The translations under genes were made by a program, and so were the position numbers. 64,000 bases of DNA from Cyclina sinensis (taxonomy: Eukaryota > Mollusca > Bivalvia > Venerida > Veneridae): assembly GCA_012932295.1 (NCBI GenBank), contig JAAONU010000006.1, forward strand, positions 33,630,882 through 33,694,881, in the 5' to 3' direction. The notes under the pieces were generated by a model. That model saw only the letters and a program-made list of their open reading frames with translations. It was not told where the DNA came from and searched no databases. Below are positions 11,827 through 21,628 of the stretch, in pieces. Every line of letters begins with the position of its first letter. Positions within the stretch are counted from its first letter, which is position 1.

Positions 11827-12950
11827 TCATTTTGTATATGTCAAAAGGTCTGACAAATCTTGACTATAATCAAACAAAGCAAAGTCATAGGAATATTTTA
11901 CTTTGATCTTTTCGATAGTGTCTTTGCTGACGTCAGCGTATGCTTTCAACACGGCTTTTGTCCTTTGTTTCACTTTTTCTTGATAAGAAAGTGGGCGTTT
12001 TCTGATTTCATCTAAAATAACGTCGATTAAAAATTCGGCACTCTGATACTGTGCTCTTTGTTTAACTTTTTTGTGCGGAAAAGCAACTTTACTGTGTATA
12101 TATCCTTGAATTTGGAAAGATTTCCAAAGTCTCTCAGCTGTATCTACCCAGTTCAAACAATTTCTTGAAAACATTTTTCTGAAATGTATCTTGTCAAATG
12201 CAGTTTTCATTTTTTCATATACAGTCTTCACAATTCCAGTTATGGTTGACTGCGCGTTTTTCTCGTGCATCGCTTTATGGATAATGTTTAGTTTCTTTTC
12301 TTCAACGCCAACAAGTTTCAAGGCATATTCTATATCATCTGTAAAGGTTTCTTGTTTAACTAAAACTATATTTGAAAGCTGACACATTCTTTGACAATAT
12401 GATTTCGAAGCTATTGGGGCGTAATGACTCGAATCTACAGGATTTATTTTGTCATCAAGTGCATAGTTTAGGAATTCATTAAACGAATTGTTGAAACGAC
12501 ACACTTTGTTGTATTCTGACCCTTTTACATGATGAAAATAAACTTCTTGTGGAAGATTTAATGCATTAGGTAAATAGACTTTGTCAATATATGCTGAATA
12601 GAGGCGAGTGTAGGGATTTCGTGCCATAAAAAGAACGGTGTAGTCTTTCAAAACTTTCAAATGAAACTTCTCCTTGTATGGAATATTATTGCCACCATGT
12701 ACATGAGATCTAGATTTCCGAAATATTTTTTCATTTCCCTCACCATTAAGAATCCCAAATACTTGAATAAGAAATGTTGAACCAATCTTCGGTACAAGTT
12801 TCCATGCTAATTTGTGATTCCTCGAAGAAAACACTGTCATTTTTGTATCCCGAGAACTTTTGTCGCATTTAAGTCTTTGACAGTTGTGTCTCATATGTAG
12901 GACTCTGTGCTTTTGTCTCCATACCATTTCATCCGTTACTGACTTTTTAT
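11827..12950 (-). CDS. Sulfotransferase exon 3 (catalytic domain)
   Basis: The acceptor CAATTACAG precedes 12950. The frame enters at phase 1 (two bases complete an Asp codon, then KKSVTDE) and runs open to TGA at 11829-11827. It carries both PAPS-binding motifs. Reading only from the internal Met at 12927 would lose the membrane anchor. Confidence 0.88.
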
Positions 12951-15053
12951 CTGTAATTGAGATAATTAAATAATTATTTCTGTGTGTGTCTTTGAGTTTA
13001 TTTATCGGCGCTACCGGTAGCCCATATGACCGACGCCTACTGCTGCAGAGATTAGTTATTTAATGTTGTGGGGGATAGTGCAAGATACAGAAAGCATCCC
13101 ATTCCAGAGACACCCCTGGTTCTTTTGCATGCTCAGTGTACAGCACTGATAAATGGGACCTCAGATTAATGTCTCATCCGAAAGACAATTAGTAATGTTA
13201 GTGGAGGAGCGGGGGATCGATCTCGGGACCCCTGGGTTACCGGTCCAGCGCGTTACACTGGACCATTGATCCGCTCCTATTATTTCTGTATAACCAATGA
13301 TACTATTAATAATGATAAGACTCAACCCAAATTGAAACAGCAATCAACTGTAGCCCTTTGATATCAGGTAGTTTCGTGTAAGGACAAAGAGGCCGTGAGT
13401 AAACGCTGATTAAAGTTCATGTACAAAGATTGTGTCAGCTTGTCGTAAAATGACGAAGCAAAAGAAAAAAATAAAAGCGTTTTAAAGGGAGCTAGTGAAA
13501 TAGGCAGAATAAAACTAGAAGTGTAATAAAGTTCTACATCCTTTCATTTATTAATCTCTATAATTTTCAGACAGACGTAAGTAGCATTTCTCGTGAAGAC
13601 TTTATTATTTTTACTAAAACGAATTGCATCATTAACCTCATAATGAAATACGTAACCGTCCTCAGCGGTTTTGGTCACTGCATACCGATTCAGTGAATAG
13701 CTAAAGGGGAATAGTTTATTCAACAGTTTTTTATTAACTTATTATTTTTAAGTAATGTTAAACAACAACAACAACAGTAAAATTTATTCAGAGTTTAGCA
13801 AATTTATATTACTTTTAACCTAATCCAGCTAAAAAAATTGCGGTAAACAAAAATTTCAGCAAACATGGGTATTGAAGAGAAACCGTGTTTTTTTTTCTCT
13901 CTCTACCTCTCTCTCTCCTTTTTTTTGTTTTTTAGAGAAAAAATCAGTCATGTTTTCATTAGAATCCTGTTATTTTTTTTCAACATGTTCTGAAATGCAT
14001 GCCTGTCCTTTCTTTACACGCTTCAGTACTCTCAACGCATGTGTTATATATGGAATGTAGCGTTCTACAAAGGAGTCCACTTTCAGGACTTTTAATATTT
14101 CATGATAATCTATCTATCAAAATGGACAAGATATCATCGGAATAACTGATTCAGTAAAAATTGAAGAAAGTAGTACAGGTATAAACAAAAGACGATATTT
14201 TATACGTAAATCTTACCGTCTTTGATCAGCGTTATACCAGGTTTTTCATCTATTTGCCTACTGGTTTCTGGTGGATTTTGTAGAATTTTTTTCGTGTCAA
14301 CTTTCAGTGAGTCTGACCCTTGGTTAGTATTTTTTAATACTTCAATGATTTCATTGGAATCTGTTATATCCGATGCGTCGTATGTAGGTTCAGATTCGTT
14401 GGTGTCATTGGATATTTTCGGAACATTTCCAATAGTTTGTTCAAGGGTATACGGAATTCTTAAATAGTCGTCTGCGTCTGTTGATTCGTGTGAAGCTTCA
14501 CTTTTAACGCTGGTATAAGATGTTTGTGTCTGAAGATCTTTTGCATGACCTTGTTGTGGTGGAGTATACTGCGTTCTAAGATGGTCTTGCATATCCAACA
14601 TTTCGTTTATATGTTCGCTCTTTCTGCTGTTATTAGACTTTTCTAAGTCAGTATTACGCCTTTCCGTGGAGGAATACTGGATTCTAAGATAGTCAAGGAA
14701 TCTATGAATAATAACACTACACAGTATTATACCTATCATCGGCGGCACAAATACCTTTGTAATCGTATAAATCCACCTGCAATAAAAAAAAGCAGAAGAA
14801 CTTAGTCGATGGCTAGCAGCTCCAGGGAAACCTGCATATGTCCAATTTAGTAAAATATCATCCTTTTTGATGAAGATGGCATTTTTCATTCATATTCAAA
14901 AACGGAGGCATTTTCTATAATGTAAAAACCAGAGAGCATTAAACTAGCCGATTACTAGTATAGTCTCTAGAATTAGATAAATGTTTGCCAAAAGCAGTCA
15001 GTTTAGGAAAATAAAATAATATTAACTTACATAAACCACGCGCTTATCTTCAT
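11827..15053 (-). CDS. Carbohydrate sulfotransferase (Golgi type II membrane protein), three coding exons
   Basis: The product is predicted to transfer sulfate from PAPS to a glycan in the Golgi lumen (Sulfotransfer_2 / CHST8-14-like family). I joined exons 15053-15031, 14776-14217 and 12950-11827; the splice phases agree (2, then 1) and give 568 residues. The start MKISAWFM is followed by a hydrophobic signal anchor (about residues 9-34) and a polar stem to about residue 200. The catalytic region has the 5'-phosphosulfate loop PKIGSTF (248-254) and the 3'-phosphate motif RNPYTRLYSAY (305-315), like the RDPFxRLxSAY of the family. The loop has Ser where many members have Cys. The stem is longer than usual. 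The acceptor glycan cannot be told from sequence. Family call is firm, subtype is not. Confidence 0.85.
13071..13277 (-). mobile_element. tRNA-derived SINE with conserved central domain
   Basis: On the minus strand the first 72 nt (13277-13206) look like a tRNA. GGAGCGG and CCGCTCC form a perfect 7-bp acceptor-type stem. TGGTCCAGTG resembles box A and GATCGATCC box B. A block including GTCTTTCGGATGAGAC follows, then a tail with GAATGGGATGCTTTCTGTAT. The central block resembles the conserved domain of metazoan Meta-SINEs; that match is from memory. It lies in intron 2 of the sulfotransferase gene, in the gene's sense orientation. Related copies lie at 23150-23420. Confidence 0.8.
13284..14216. 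other. Sulfotransferase intron 2, remainder
   Basis: Intronic sequence between exon 2 and the SINE. It contains short (CAA)n, (CT)n and poly-T runs near 13760 and 13890-13930 and nothing else recognisable. Confidence 0.6.
14217..14776 (-). CDS. Sulfotransferase exon 2 (signal anchor and stem)
   Basis: The polypyrimidine-rich acceptor TTTTATTGCAG precedes 14776 and the donor GTAAGA lies at 14216-14211. It encodes the transmembrane anchor and a hydrophilic Ser/Thr/Asp/Glu-rich stem. Three related heptads, DYLRIQY, DHLRTQY and DYLRIPY (residues 36-42, 72-78 and 111-117), are spaced 36 and 39 residues apart. A longer open frame extends to 14889, but those extra residues are intron. Confidence 0.85.
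15031..15053 (-). CDS. Sulfotransferase exon 1 (start codon, MKISAWF)
   Basis: A 23-nt coding part ends at donor GTAAGTTAAT (15030 downward). ATG AAG ATA AGC GCG TGG TTT AT joins the next exon's G in phase, so the residues before the anchor are MKISAWFM. It supplies a short cytosolic tail as expected for a Golgi type II enzyme. The 5' UTR and promoter upstream are not clearly marked. Confidence 0.75.
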
Positions 15054-15523
15054 ATTCAAGATGTTACAATCCTTATTTGTGAATTAAAGTAACAAACGCT
15101 GTAACAATTGTTGTACTACAAATAAATTGTACTGAGTTATTGAAGTACATTATTATTTCAACTGTAATTAGATTATGAAATTTCATTAAACTTTATCAAA
15201 CTTGATCAATTTTTCAATGTTAAAATGAAATAAAGGAAATATAGATTTTATGATAAGATACTATACTATAATTTGCCTAACGGCATTTTACTTAATTACT
15301 ATAAACAATATAAGCGATTTTTCTGTTTCTCTTCTATTTGTATATAAAAAGACTTTGGCAATTTCAGCTTACCACAGTCAACAACATTTAATCAAAATAT
15401 TAAGTAAAACTTTTAAACGCATTTAAGTGTGAATTATTTGACATTTTTGTTGAAATTTAAAATGTGTATAAATGACTGAGGTATTAGTGACATCTAGAAC
15501 TGAAAAATTCTTAACTTTTGAAA

Positions 15524-15666
15524 TCAGCTATTTACATTAGCTACGCAACACAGTATAGAAAACACGTTTGTTACCATTTGTAAACGTTCTTTCAAACACA
15601 TTTTGTTATGGAGTGTGGAAAACGCGATTTTTACCTTTTGATAACATTCTTTCATATTCATTTTGT
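15524..15666 (-). pseudogene. Downstream piece of LGR-like pseudogene with ~60-bp repeat
   Basis: Removing the LINE at 15676-18129 and one copy of its target duplication lets the minus-strand frame from the TM3 exon continue into this segment. It then reads two to three ~20-residue repeats (YNKMNMKECYQKVKIAF, LHNKMCLKERLQMVTNVF) before a stop at 15524. The repeats do not resemble TM4, so the receptor frame was already lost before the LINE arrived. Confidence 0.5.
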
Positions 15667-15685
15667 TATAGGGTACGGGTAACTT

Positions 15686-15957
15686 AGGTCTGGAATTTTT
15701 CCCCAAGAATGGAAAAATGCATTTATAAAACCTTTGCTGAAAAAAAGTGGTCTCCTCTATGAACTGAAAAATTACCGCCCTGTTTCGGTTCTGTCGTTTC
15801 TCTCCAAAATTCTAGAAAAAGCTGCTTTGAACCAAACCGTAGAATACATAGAACCAAACAAACTTCTCCCAGCATATCAGAGTGGATATCGTAAAAATCA
15901 TGGCGTGGAAACTGCATTGATCAAAATGTATAGTAATTTATTAGATGCTTTAGATTA
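15686..15957 (+). pseudogene. LINE reverse transcriptase, N-terminal fragment
   Basis: Reads FPQEWKNAFIKPLLKKSG, then NYRPVSVLSFLSKILEK and YQSGYRKNHGVETALIK. These are the conserved RT blocks that precede the first catalytic aspartate. The frame ends in a stop just where the domain is interrupted by inserted DNA. Confidence 0.9.
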
Positions 15958-15961
15958 AAAC

Positions 15962-16870
15962 CAAGTTACTACAAGTTGGCTTCCTTTAAAAAGTAAGCCA
16001 AAGAAAGGTCAGCAGCTGTCGTCACTGAAAGAATGAATCTACTTGTTTCCAAGATCATTTTGAATTTTTAAACGTTCTGTGACTTAAATAATTATAAAAA
16101 CTAGTAACCTAACTATTATTAATAGTTAATATCTTATTAGGCAAAATGACCGAAACTGACTATAATTTAGTTATTTCAAATGTTTTTATAGTGGCGTATC
16201 TATCATTTAAATAAATGAAACAAATTAAGATAACCTCAAGTATTTCATACCTTGTAGAATCTTGGGGATCTTATAAGCCCCTAAGGCTTTACTCCCCCCC
16301 CCCCCTCTTTTACAACAATGCATGTAGTTGTTGAAACCAGAACTCCCATGTTAAGCTGCTGCTTTTTTAGGCTCATTAAGTTTTGTTTTCCTTTTCAAGC
16401 TTTTATTACATATTTCTTAGTCCAAATATTTTACAAAATAATCAGCGATAGTATCTGTTAAGCTGGACTAAATATTAAAAAGGCGTAAATTTGATCCAAA
16501 TCGAGGAAATGGACTTGTCAAAAATGCTCTGAAATTCGTAAAAAATATTTACCATTTTTTCATGACCAAGGCTAAATATTAATTTGTTCAACAGGCTGAT
16601 GAGTTTCTCAGAAAAAAAATGCATTTTAGAATTTGTAGTTTTTAAAAAGTAGCATGCATCATAAGAAATACATCCCTATAATTGTATTTTTTGTGTTTAG
16701 TTAAGGGAATACAAAATTATTCTGTACGTTCTGTTCATAATGGGCCGTTTTAACTATTTTAATTTTCCTATATTGAGTCATGTGACCGACATGTGACCGG
16801 CATGATCTTTTATTTTTAAAATGGATGCCGCCAGCAATTAAAGCCAACACTGTGGAGAGGTCTGATGACC
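15962..16870. mobile_element. Unclassified ~0.9-kb insertion inside the LINE
   Basis: The RT frame breaks after YSNLLDALD and resumes at VMIDLRAAFDTVD near 16880; family members join these directly. The intervening sequence has a small hairpin at each margin (TTGGCTT...AAGCCAA near 15976, GGAGAGGTC...GACCTCTCC near 16855) and a poly-C run near 16293. No TIR or ORF identifies it, and the exact ends are uncertain by a few bases. Confidence 0.6.
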
Positions 16871-16879
16871 TCTCCAATT

Positions 16880-17243
16880 ATTGTGATGATTGACCTGAGG
16901 GCTGCTTTTGACACTGTTGACATTCCAATTGTGCTTCAAATTCTGAAAAAAGACTTTAGCATCAATACCACCACATTAGCTTGGGTAAGATGAATCCTAT
17001 TTGACAAACAGAACAATGAAAGTTATTGTTAACAAAACATCTACAAAGTCAAGTCATTTGAAATTTGGTGTACCCCAGGGTTCCTGTGCTGGACCAATGA
17101 TATTCACAAAGTATATCGCTGTCTTGAATAGGGTTGTTCAGAATTACCCTACAGTGCTACATGGCTATGCAGATGATCATAAAGTGGCTTTTAGTTTCAG
17201 GCAGGAAATTCTGTCAGTGAAGAGCAAGTTTTGCAACATTTAA
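16880..17243 (+). pseudogene. LINE reverse transcriptase, catalytic fragment (YADD)
   Basis: Starts with DLRAAFDTVD (first catalytic Asp). One or more frameshifts and an in-frame stop follow, then FGVPQGSCAGPMIF and YADDHK, the polymerase active-site box. It is not functional as it stands. Confidence 0.9.
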
Positions 17244-17268
17244 ATGCTTGTCTTCATGATATCATTGT

Positions 17269-17841
17269 ATGACCAAATACAAACTGAAAATGAATAATTC
17301 CAAAACTGAAATCATTGTCTGTGGTACAAAACAACAGCTCGCAAAAGTTAACATTTCAAGTGTAAATGTTGGTGGTGCTGAAGTGAAATGTGTTGATCAT
17401 GTAAGGGACCTTTGTGTTTTAATGGAGAATTATCTCAGTTTTGACAGACACATTAGAATGAAGTGCAACATCGCTTATGTACAACTACGTAATCTCAGAG
17501 ACATCAATAAATATCTCTCACAAATAACAACAGAGACACTGGTTCATGGTCTCATTTATTCTCACTTAGATTTTTGTAATGGGCTATTAACAAACATTTC
17601 AGCTTATCAGATAGATCGACTGCAGAAAGTACAAAACCATCCAGCTAGACTATTGACCAATGCTCCATTTGACAAATCCAATGCTGAAATCCTAAAACCT
17701 CTCCACTGGCTACCAGTAAGGGCAAGGATAATGTTTAAAGCCCTAGTTCTTGTATACAGAGTCATGAACAAAACAGCACCAGTCTATCTTGCTGAACTGT
17801 TCAATAGTATAAACAGAAGTTACCAACTAAGATCATCATAA
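17269..17841 (+). pseudogene. LINE ORF2 C-terminal fragment
   Basis: 190 open residues follow the active site: MNNSKTEIIVCG, then SHLDFCNGLL, LQKVQNHPARLL and LHWLPVRARIMFKALVL. This is the usual C-terminal region of L2/CR1/Rex-type RT proteins. A frameshift separates it from the YADD block. Confidence 0.85.
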
Positions 17842-18138
17842 AGCACTCAGTTTACTGTTCCCAGACGCAGGACCAAAATGGCAGATAGGTCTAAATAGTG
17901 GAACGCTCTCCCAAATGGCTTGAAATGTGTTTCAAATGAAATCCAGTTCAAACAAAAACTCAAAACATACTAATTCAAAGTTTATCAACTGACTTTAAAA
18001 CACACAGTTTATAAAGCTTTTTTACTAAGTTTTAGACGGACTTTTAAATGAACTTTGTGAAGCACAATCGAATATAGTGACATAAAGTTTTGCGCTATAT
18101 AAATGGACTTGTATTTGTATTTATATTTGTATAGGGTA

Positions 18139-18288
18139 AAGAAAACGCGATTGTAAACCAAAGTTGCCCGAAAGAATTCTGTTACTAGACACATATAAAA
18201 CCCGCTTGCCTCCGAAGACAGTGTCGCCAATACACCAGCCAGTTTACACAAGTTACTGTTCCTCCAATACTCGTCCATTTCTGTATAT
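18139..18288 (-). pseudogene. LGR/relaxin-type GPCR pseudogene, TM3 exon
   Basis: Behind a good acceptor (TTGTTTCCAG) the frame reads YTEMDEYWRNSNLCKLAG, then VLATLSSEASGFYMCLVT. This matches the extracellular-loop-1/TM3 region of LRR-containing GPCRs, with the conserved Cys of TM3. After CLVT, where family members have LDRF and an intracellular loop, the similarity stops. The splice phase fits the TM1-TM2 exon at 18351. Confidence 0.8.
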
Positions 18289-18350
18289 CTGGAAACAATA
18301 AAAGTATATTTAAGTTATTAAGCATTATATGTCATTCTAAATTTGTTTAC

Positions 18351-18533
18351 CTGTCTCTGAAACGTTTTTCCACTATTGCAATCATTATCAAGACGTAGTC
18401 GCCCATTTTCAGGTCAGCTACTGCAAAGTATGTGACAAATATTCCAAAGCCAAGTTTCAGCCGTTCCTTGTCGTACATAAGCCCATAGACAAGTGATTTG
18501 ACGTTTCCTACAAGAGTTAGGGCACCTTTTGTT
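18351..18533 (-). pseudogene. LGR/relaxin-type GPCR pseudogene, TM1-TM2 exon
   Basis: Reads GALTLVGNVKSLVYGLMYDK, then RLKLGFGIFVTYFAVADLKM, with the TM1 Asn (GN) and TM2 Asp (AVAD) of rhodopsin-family receptors, ending at donor GTAAAC. The LKLGFGIFVT loop is characteristic of LGR/RXFP/GRL101-type receptors. TM1 lacks its first half. The upstream boundary coincides with a 34-bp tandem duplication that shifts the frame. Confidence 0.85.
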
Positions 18534-18567
18534 GACGTTTCCTACAAGAGTTAGGCCATCTTTTGTT
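18500..18567. repeat. 34-bp tandem duplication breaking the receptor frame
   Basis: GACGTTTCCTACAAGAGTTA begins two adjacent 34-bp copies, 18500-18533 and 18534-18567, differing at about three positions. 34 is not a multiple of 3, so the event puts the hinge and TM1 of the receptor relic in different frames. Confidence 0.9.
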
Positions 18568-18850
18568 CACATAAGTGCTTGTATGATAGTGTTCGCATGA
18601 AGAAACATCATCTTGCTGTGGTAGACAGTTATCTTCAGTTATGTTGGAAAGTCGAATGCAACATAATTTGTACGCTGGTGTTCGTAAAATTGTTGACAAT
18701 TCTAACGCTACAAAACTTTGCTTGAGTAAAAGATCTTTTCGGATTTTCAGAAATATCAATAGAGATGCAATAGATGTATTTTTCAAATAATTGAATTTGC
18801 AGCACATCATCGATGGAATCAATTGTTGTTTGATAAATTAAGTTCACTAA
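18568..18850 (-). pseudogene. LGR-like pseudogene, last leucine-rich repeats and hinge
   Basis: Two minus-strand frames must be combined. One gives DISENPKRSF, typical of a leucine-rich repeat. A shifted frame gives SFVALELSTILRTPAYKLCC and then EDNCLPQQDDVSSCE, the cysteine-rich hinge that precedes TM1 in relaxin/glycoprotein-hormone-type receptors. At least two frameshifts are needed, so it is a pseudogene. It is the most 5' recognisable piece. Confidence 0.75.
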
Positions 18851-18930
18851 GGTTAAGTGTTTTGGCTATATATGGCGTCGATGTTCGCAGCTGTAATTTG
18901 CCAGTTTCAGTCTCTATCCTATTGTAGTTC

Positions 18931-19660
18931 CTAAGGAAAACCGTTAGGGCCATCGTGGTTAGACGTTATAATCCAGAGGGTGACAATGCAAAAGTGCGAT
19001 AATGCGATGGCGACAGTGCGATAATGCGATGGTAACAGTGCGATAACGCGATAATGCGATGACGACAATGCGATAATGCTATGGCGACAATGCGATAACG
19101 CGACAGTGCGATGGCGACAATGCGATAGCCATATCGTACTGTCGCCATCGCATCATCGCATTGTCGCCATCGCACTATCGCATTGTCACCATCGCACTAT
19201 CACGTTTTCGCATTATCGTACTGTTGTCATCGCATTATCGCACTGTCGCCATCGCACTATCGCATTGTCGCCATCGCTTTATCGCAGTGTCGGCAACGCA
19301 CTATCGCATCGTCGCGTTATCGCATTATCGCACTGTCGCAATCGCACTATCGCATTGTCGACTATCGCCTTTCGGTACATATGCGCACATCGTTTTTTTT
19401 GTATGTACACAAGCGATTTTTACGAAACAGAAACAATTGCAGAAACATAAAAGGATGGCTTTACGGAATACCGTTAGGGCCATCGTGGTTAGACGTTATA
19501 ATTCAGAGAGCGAAAATCGCATTGTCGCCATCGCATTATCGCGTTATCGCACTGTCGCCATCGCATTATCGCAATGACGCCATCGCATTATCGCACTATC
19601 GCATTGTTGCCCTCTGGATTATAACGTCTAACCACAATGGCCTTAGCGGTATTCCGTAAG
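18931..19660. mobile_element. Foldback-type element(s) with satellite-like core
   Basis: About 50-bp inverted ends share GTGGTTAGACGTTATAATCC (left 18931-18980, right 19611-19660). A third copy of the left end, in the same orientation, lies at 19461-19508, so two elements are nested or chained. The cores are short repeats of GCGATAATGCGATGGCGACA that switch strand partway, making the element strongly self-complementary. There is no transposase. The several overlapping serine/histidine-rich open frames are by-products of the repeat. Confidence 0.85.
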
Positions 19661-20269
19661 TTTCTCGTTAATTTCAAGACTTTTAGAGATTTAAGGTTAA
19701 TAAAGACATCGGTTGGTAGCACGAAAGCGCATTTTAACTTAAATCAAGAGAAATTAAGTTGTGTAACTGAAAATTACGTCTGCTTTAGAAACTGAATATT
19801 ACAATTGGAAATATTCAGTGAAATCAGAAATTAAAATTATTTCGCCGATGTCAATCAATGCAAATTTCCACTGACCTAGCAATTTTCAAAGTGTTAAATA
19901 CCACAAAATACTGTCTTCCATAGCTAAGTTTGAGCAGTTGACAGAAAGAGGACCACACAAACCATTCTTCCACCAAATAAAGTCACAATGACTGTCAGCG
20001 TCGATCTAAGGATATTGTCTCTATTTGTCACATACTTGCTTTAATAGCGGTATACACACTTTGCCTAACAGGCATCGATAACCACCCCTGTATGGAAATG
20101 TGTTCCCTTGAACAAACAAAATGAGATATATAAATACCATTTCATCACTTAGCAGTACATGTATATGTAAAATTGCCCTAAGTTTCACTTATGTTTGATT
20201 TATTCTGAATAAAGACTTTTAACAAACAAAAAAATAGTCGCGATTAAACACGATAAAAATAATCATTGT
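19661..20269. other. Gene-free stretch
   Basis: AT-rich, with no open frame or repeat structure I recognise. An AATAAAG-type motif near 20208 could be a retroelement or cryptic polyadenylation signal. Confidence 0.45.
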
Positions 20270-21345
20270 CTGCTGTTTTGTAATACTCATCAGAATTCAA
20301 ACTCCATTAGATCAAATAGACCACGACCACCACAAACTCATACACAAGCTGCAAACACATGGGGGTTCACCCACACATCAGTTCATGGATACAAAACTTT
20401 CTCAAAAACAGATCGCAAAATGTATTAGTCAAAAACAAGGTCTCCAACAGTTTCCCTGTGCTTCCTAGCGTCCCTTAGGGATCAGTTCTGGGTCCTTGTC
20501 TCTTTCTCGCATACATCAATGACCTACCAGGAAGTGTCAGGAGCCGGGTGCGTCTAATTGCGGACGGCACCATAGTCTATTTAATAATTAAATCACAAGC
20601 ATCAATACAAAGCTTATGGGGTTTAAACTGATTTGCACAACCTTGAAATACGGGAACAAATGGTCAATAGTTCAACCCTGCCAAATGTGAGGTACCCAGA
20701 ATACACAGGAAAAGGAAACCAGTCATCTTTCCCTACACCCTACACAGTACTATTCTGTAAACCACAGAAAACGCAAAATACTGAGGAGTTACTATAAGTA
20801 GTAACCTGCACTGGTCATCCCACATAAACAACATCACAAACAAAGCAAAAACAAGCTTAAGATTCAGCAGACGAAATTTCAAAACACAAAACAGACGGCA
20901 AAGAGGAGCAGCATACAAAACATACGTAAGGCCCCAGGTCGAGTACTGCTCGACCATATGGCACCCATGGCAGAAATATCTCACTCACAGAATAGAAATA
21001 GTCCAGAGGTCAGCCGCAAGATATGTTCATAATGTTTACTACTATACAAGCAGTGTAACAAACATGATTAAGGAATTAAAATGGTCAACACTAGGGCAAA
21101 GGCGAAACCAAGCTAGCCTGGTCATGCTTTACAAAATAAAAAACAAACAGGTCGATGTCGATCACAATCACCTTACAGACACAAGAAACAACAAATTCCT
21201 CATCCCGCAGTCAAAAACACAACATTACATTAACACATTCTTCCCAAGGACTATACAACTCTGGAACGAATTACCGACCGAGATTAAGGCTACCCCAACT
21301 GTACCAGCTTTCAGCAGTCGCTTGAACAAGTTTTATGGATTTTAA
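20270..21345 (+). pseudogene. Second LINE (jockey-type) reverse-transcriptase relic
   Basis: Fragments in several frames: SVLGPCLFLAYINDLPGSVR, then RLIADGTIVY where FADDTIVY is expected (active-site Asp replaced by Gly), WGVTISSNLHWSSHI and VEYCSTIWHPW. A final intact stretch has IKELKWSTLGQRRNQASLVM and ends NKFYGF* at 21345. This is the RT and C-terminal region of a jockey-like non-LTR element from a different family than the 15.7-18.1 kb LINE. Confidence 0.85.
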
Positions 21346-21628
21346 ATGTTCACAATAAATGTTTAAGTAAGATCTCTCGTAAAAATCTTGTTTACTTTGA
21401 TATTTTATATCTTTTACAGTATTAACATTCCTGACATGCGTCTGCCTTGTATAGTAAGTATTGACTTTTGGCAGTAATAAGCGGAAGTAGTTTCAATAGC
21501 ATAAACATCTCTGACATGTATCTCCTTCCAAAAGGACTCATTGATAAAACTGAAATCCTTCTTAAAGATGACTTCAGGATACTGTAATATTTGAATGAAT
21601 AAATATTGAATAATAAAAAGCTAAAGTT

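Larger units (their letters stand above)
15667..18138 (+). mobile_element. 5'-truncated non-LTR retrotransposon (L2/CR1/Rex-like) with 9-bp target duplication
   Basis: TATAGGGTA flanks the element at 15667-15675 and 18130-18138, so the body is 15676-18129. It keeps reverse-transcriptase and C-terminal segments in order, broken by frameshifts, stops and a ~0.9-kb secondary insertion. The 3' end, GCGCTATATAAATGGACTTG followed by short TATTTG-type repeats, is typical of L2/CR1-like LINEs. The 5' part (endonuclease) is missing, as expected for target-primed reverse transcription. It inserted into an LGR-like receptor pseudogene on the opposite strand. Confidence 0.9.

Noticed and set aside
13206..13277. 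tRNA gene on the minus strand
   Set aside because: The acceptor-like stem is perfect, but the rest is not a proper cloverleaf, and it continues into a SINE body shared with 23.2-23.4 kb.
14777..14889. N-terminal extension of the sulfotransferase stem exon (MKNAIFIKKDD…)
   Set aside because: A strong acceptor at 14777-14778 and the phase match to the exon at 15031-15053 show it is intron.
15723..15917. Minus-strand frame opposite the LINE
   Set aside because: Antisense shadow of the reverse-transcriptase fragment.
19076..19659. Overlapping Ser/His/Arg-rich frames of up to 158 codons
   Set aside because: Three frames of the same short satellite in the foldback element are open at once, which shows low stop density rather than coding.
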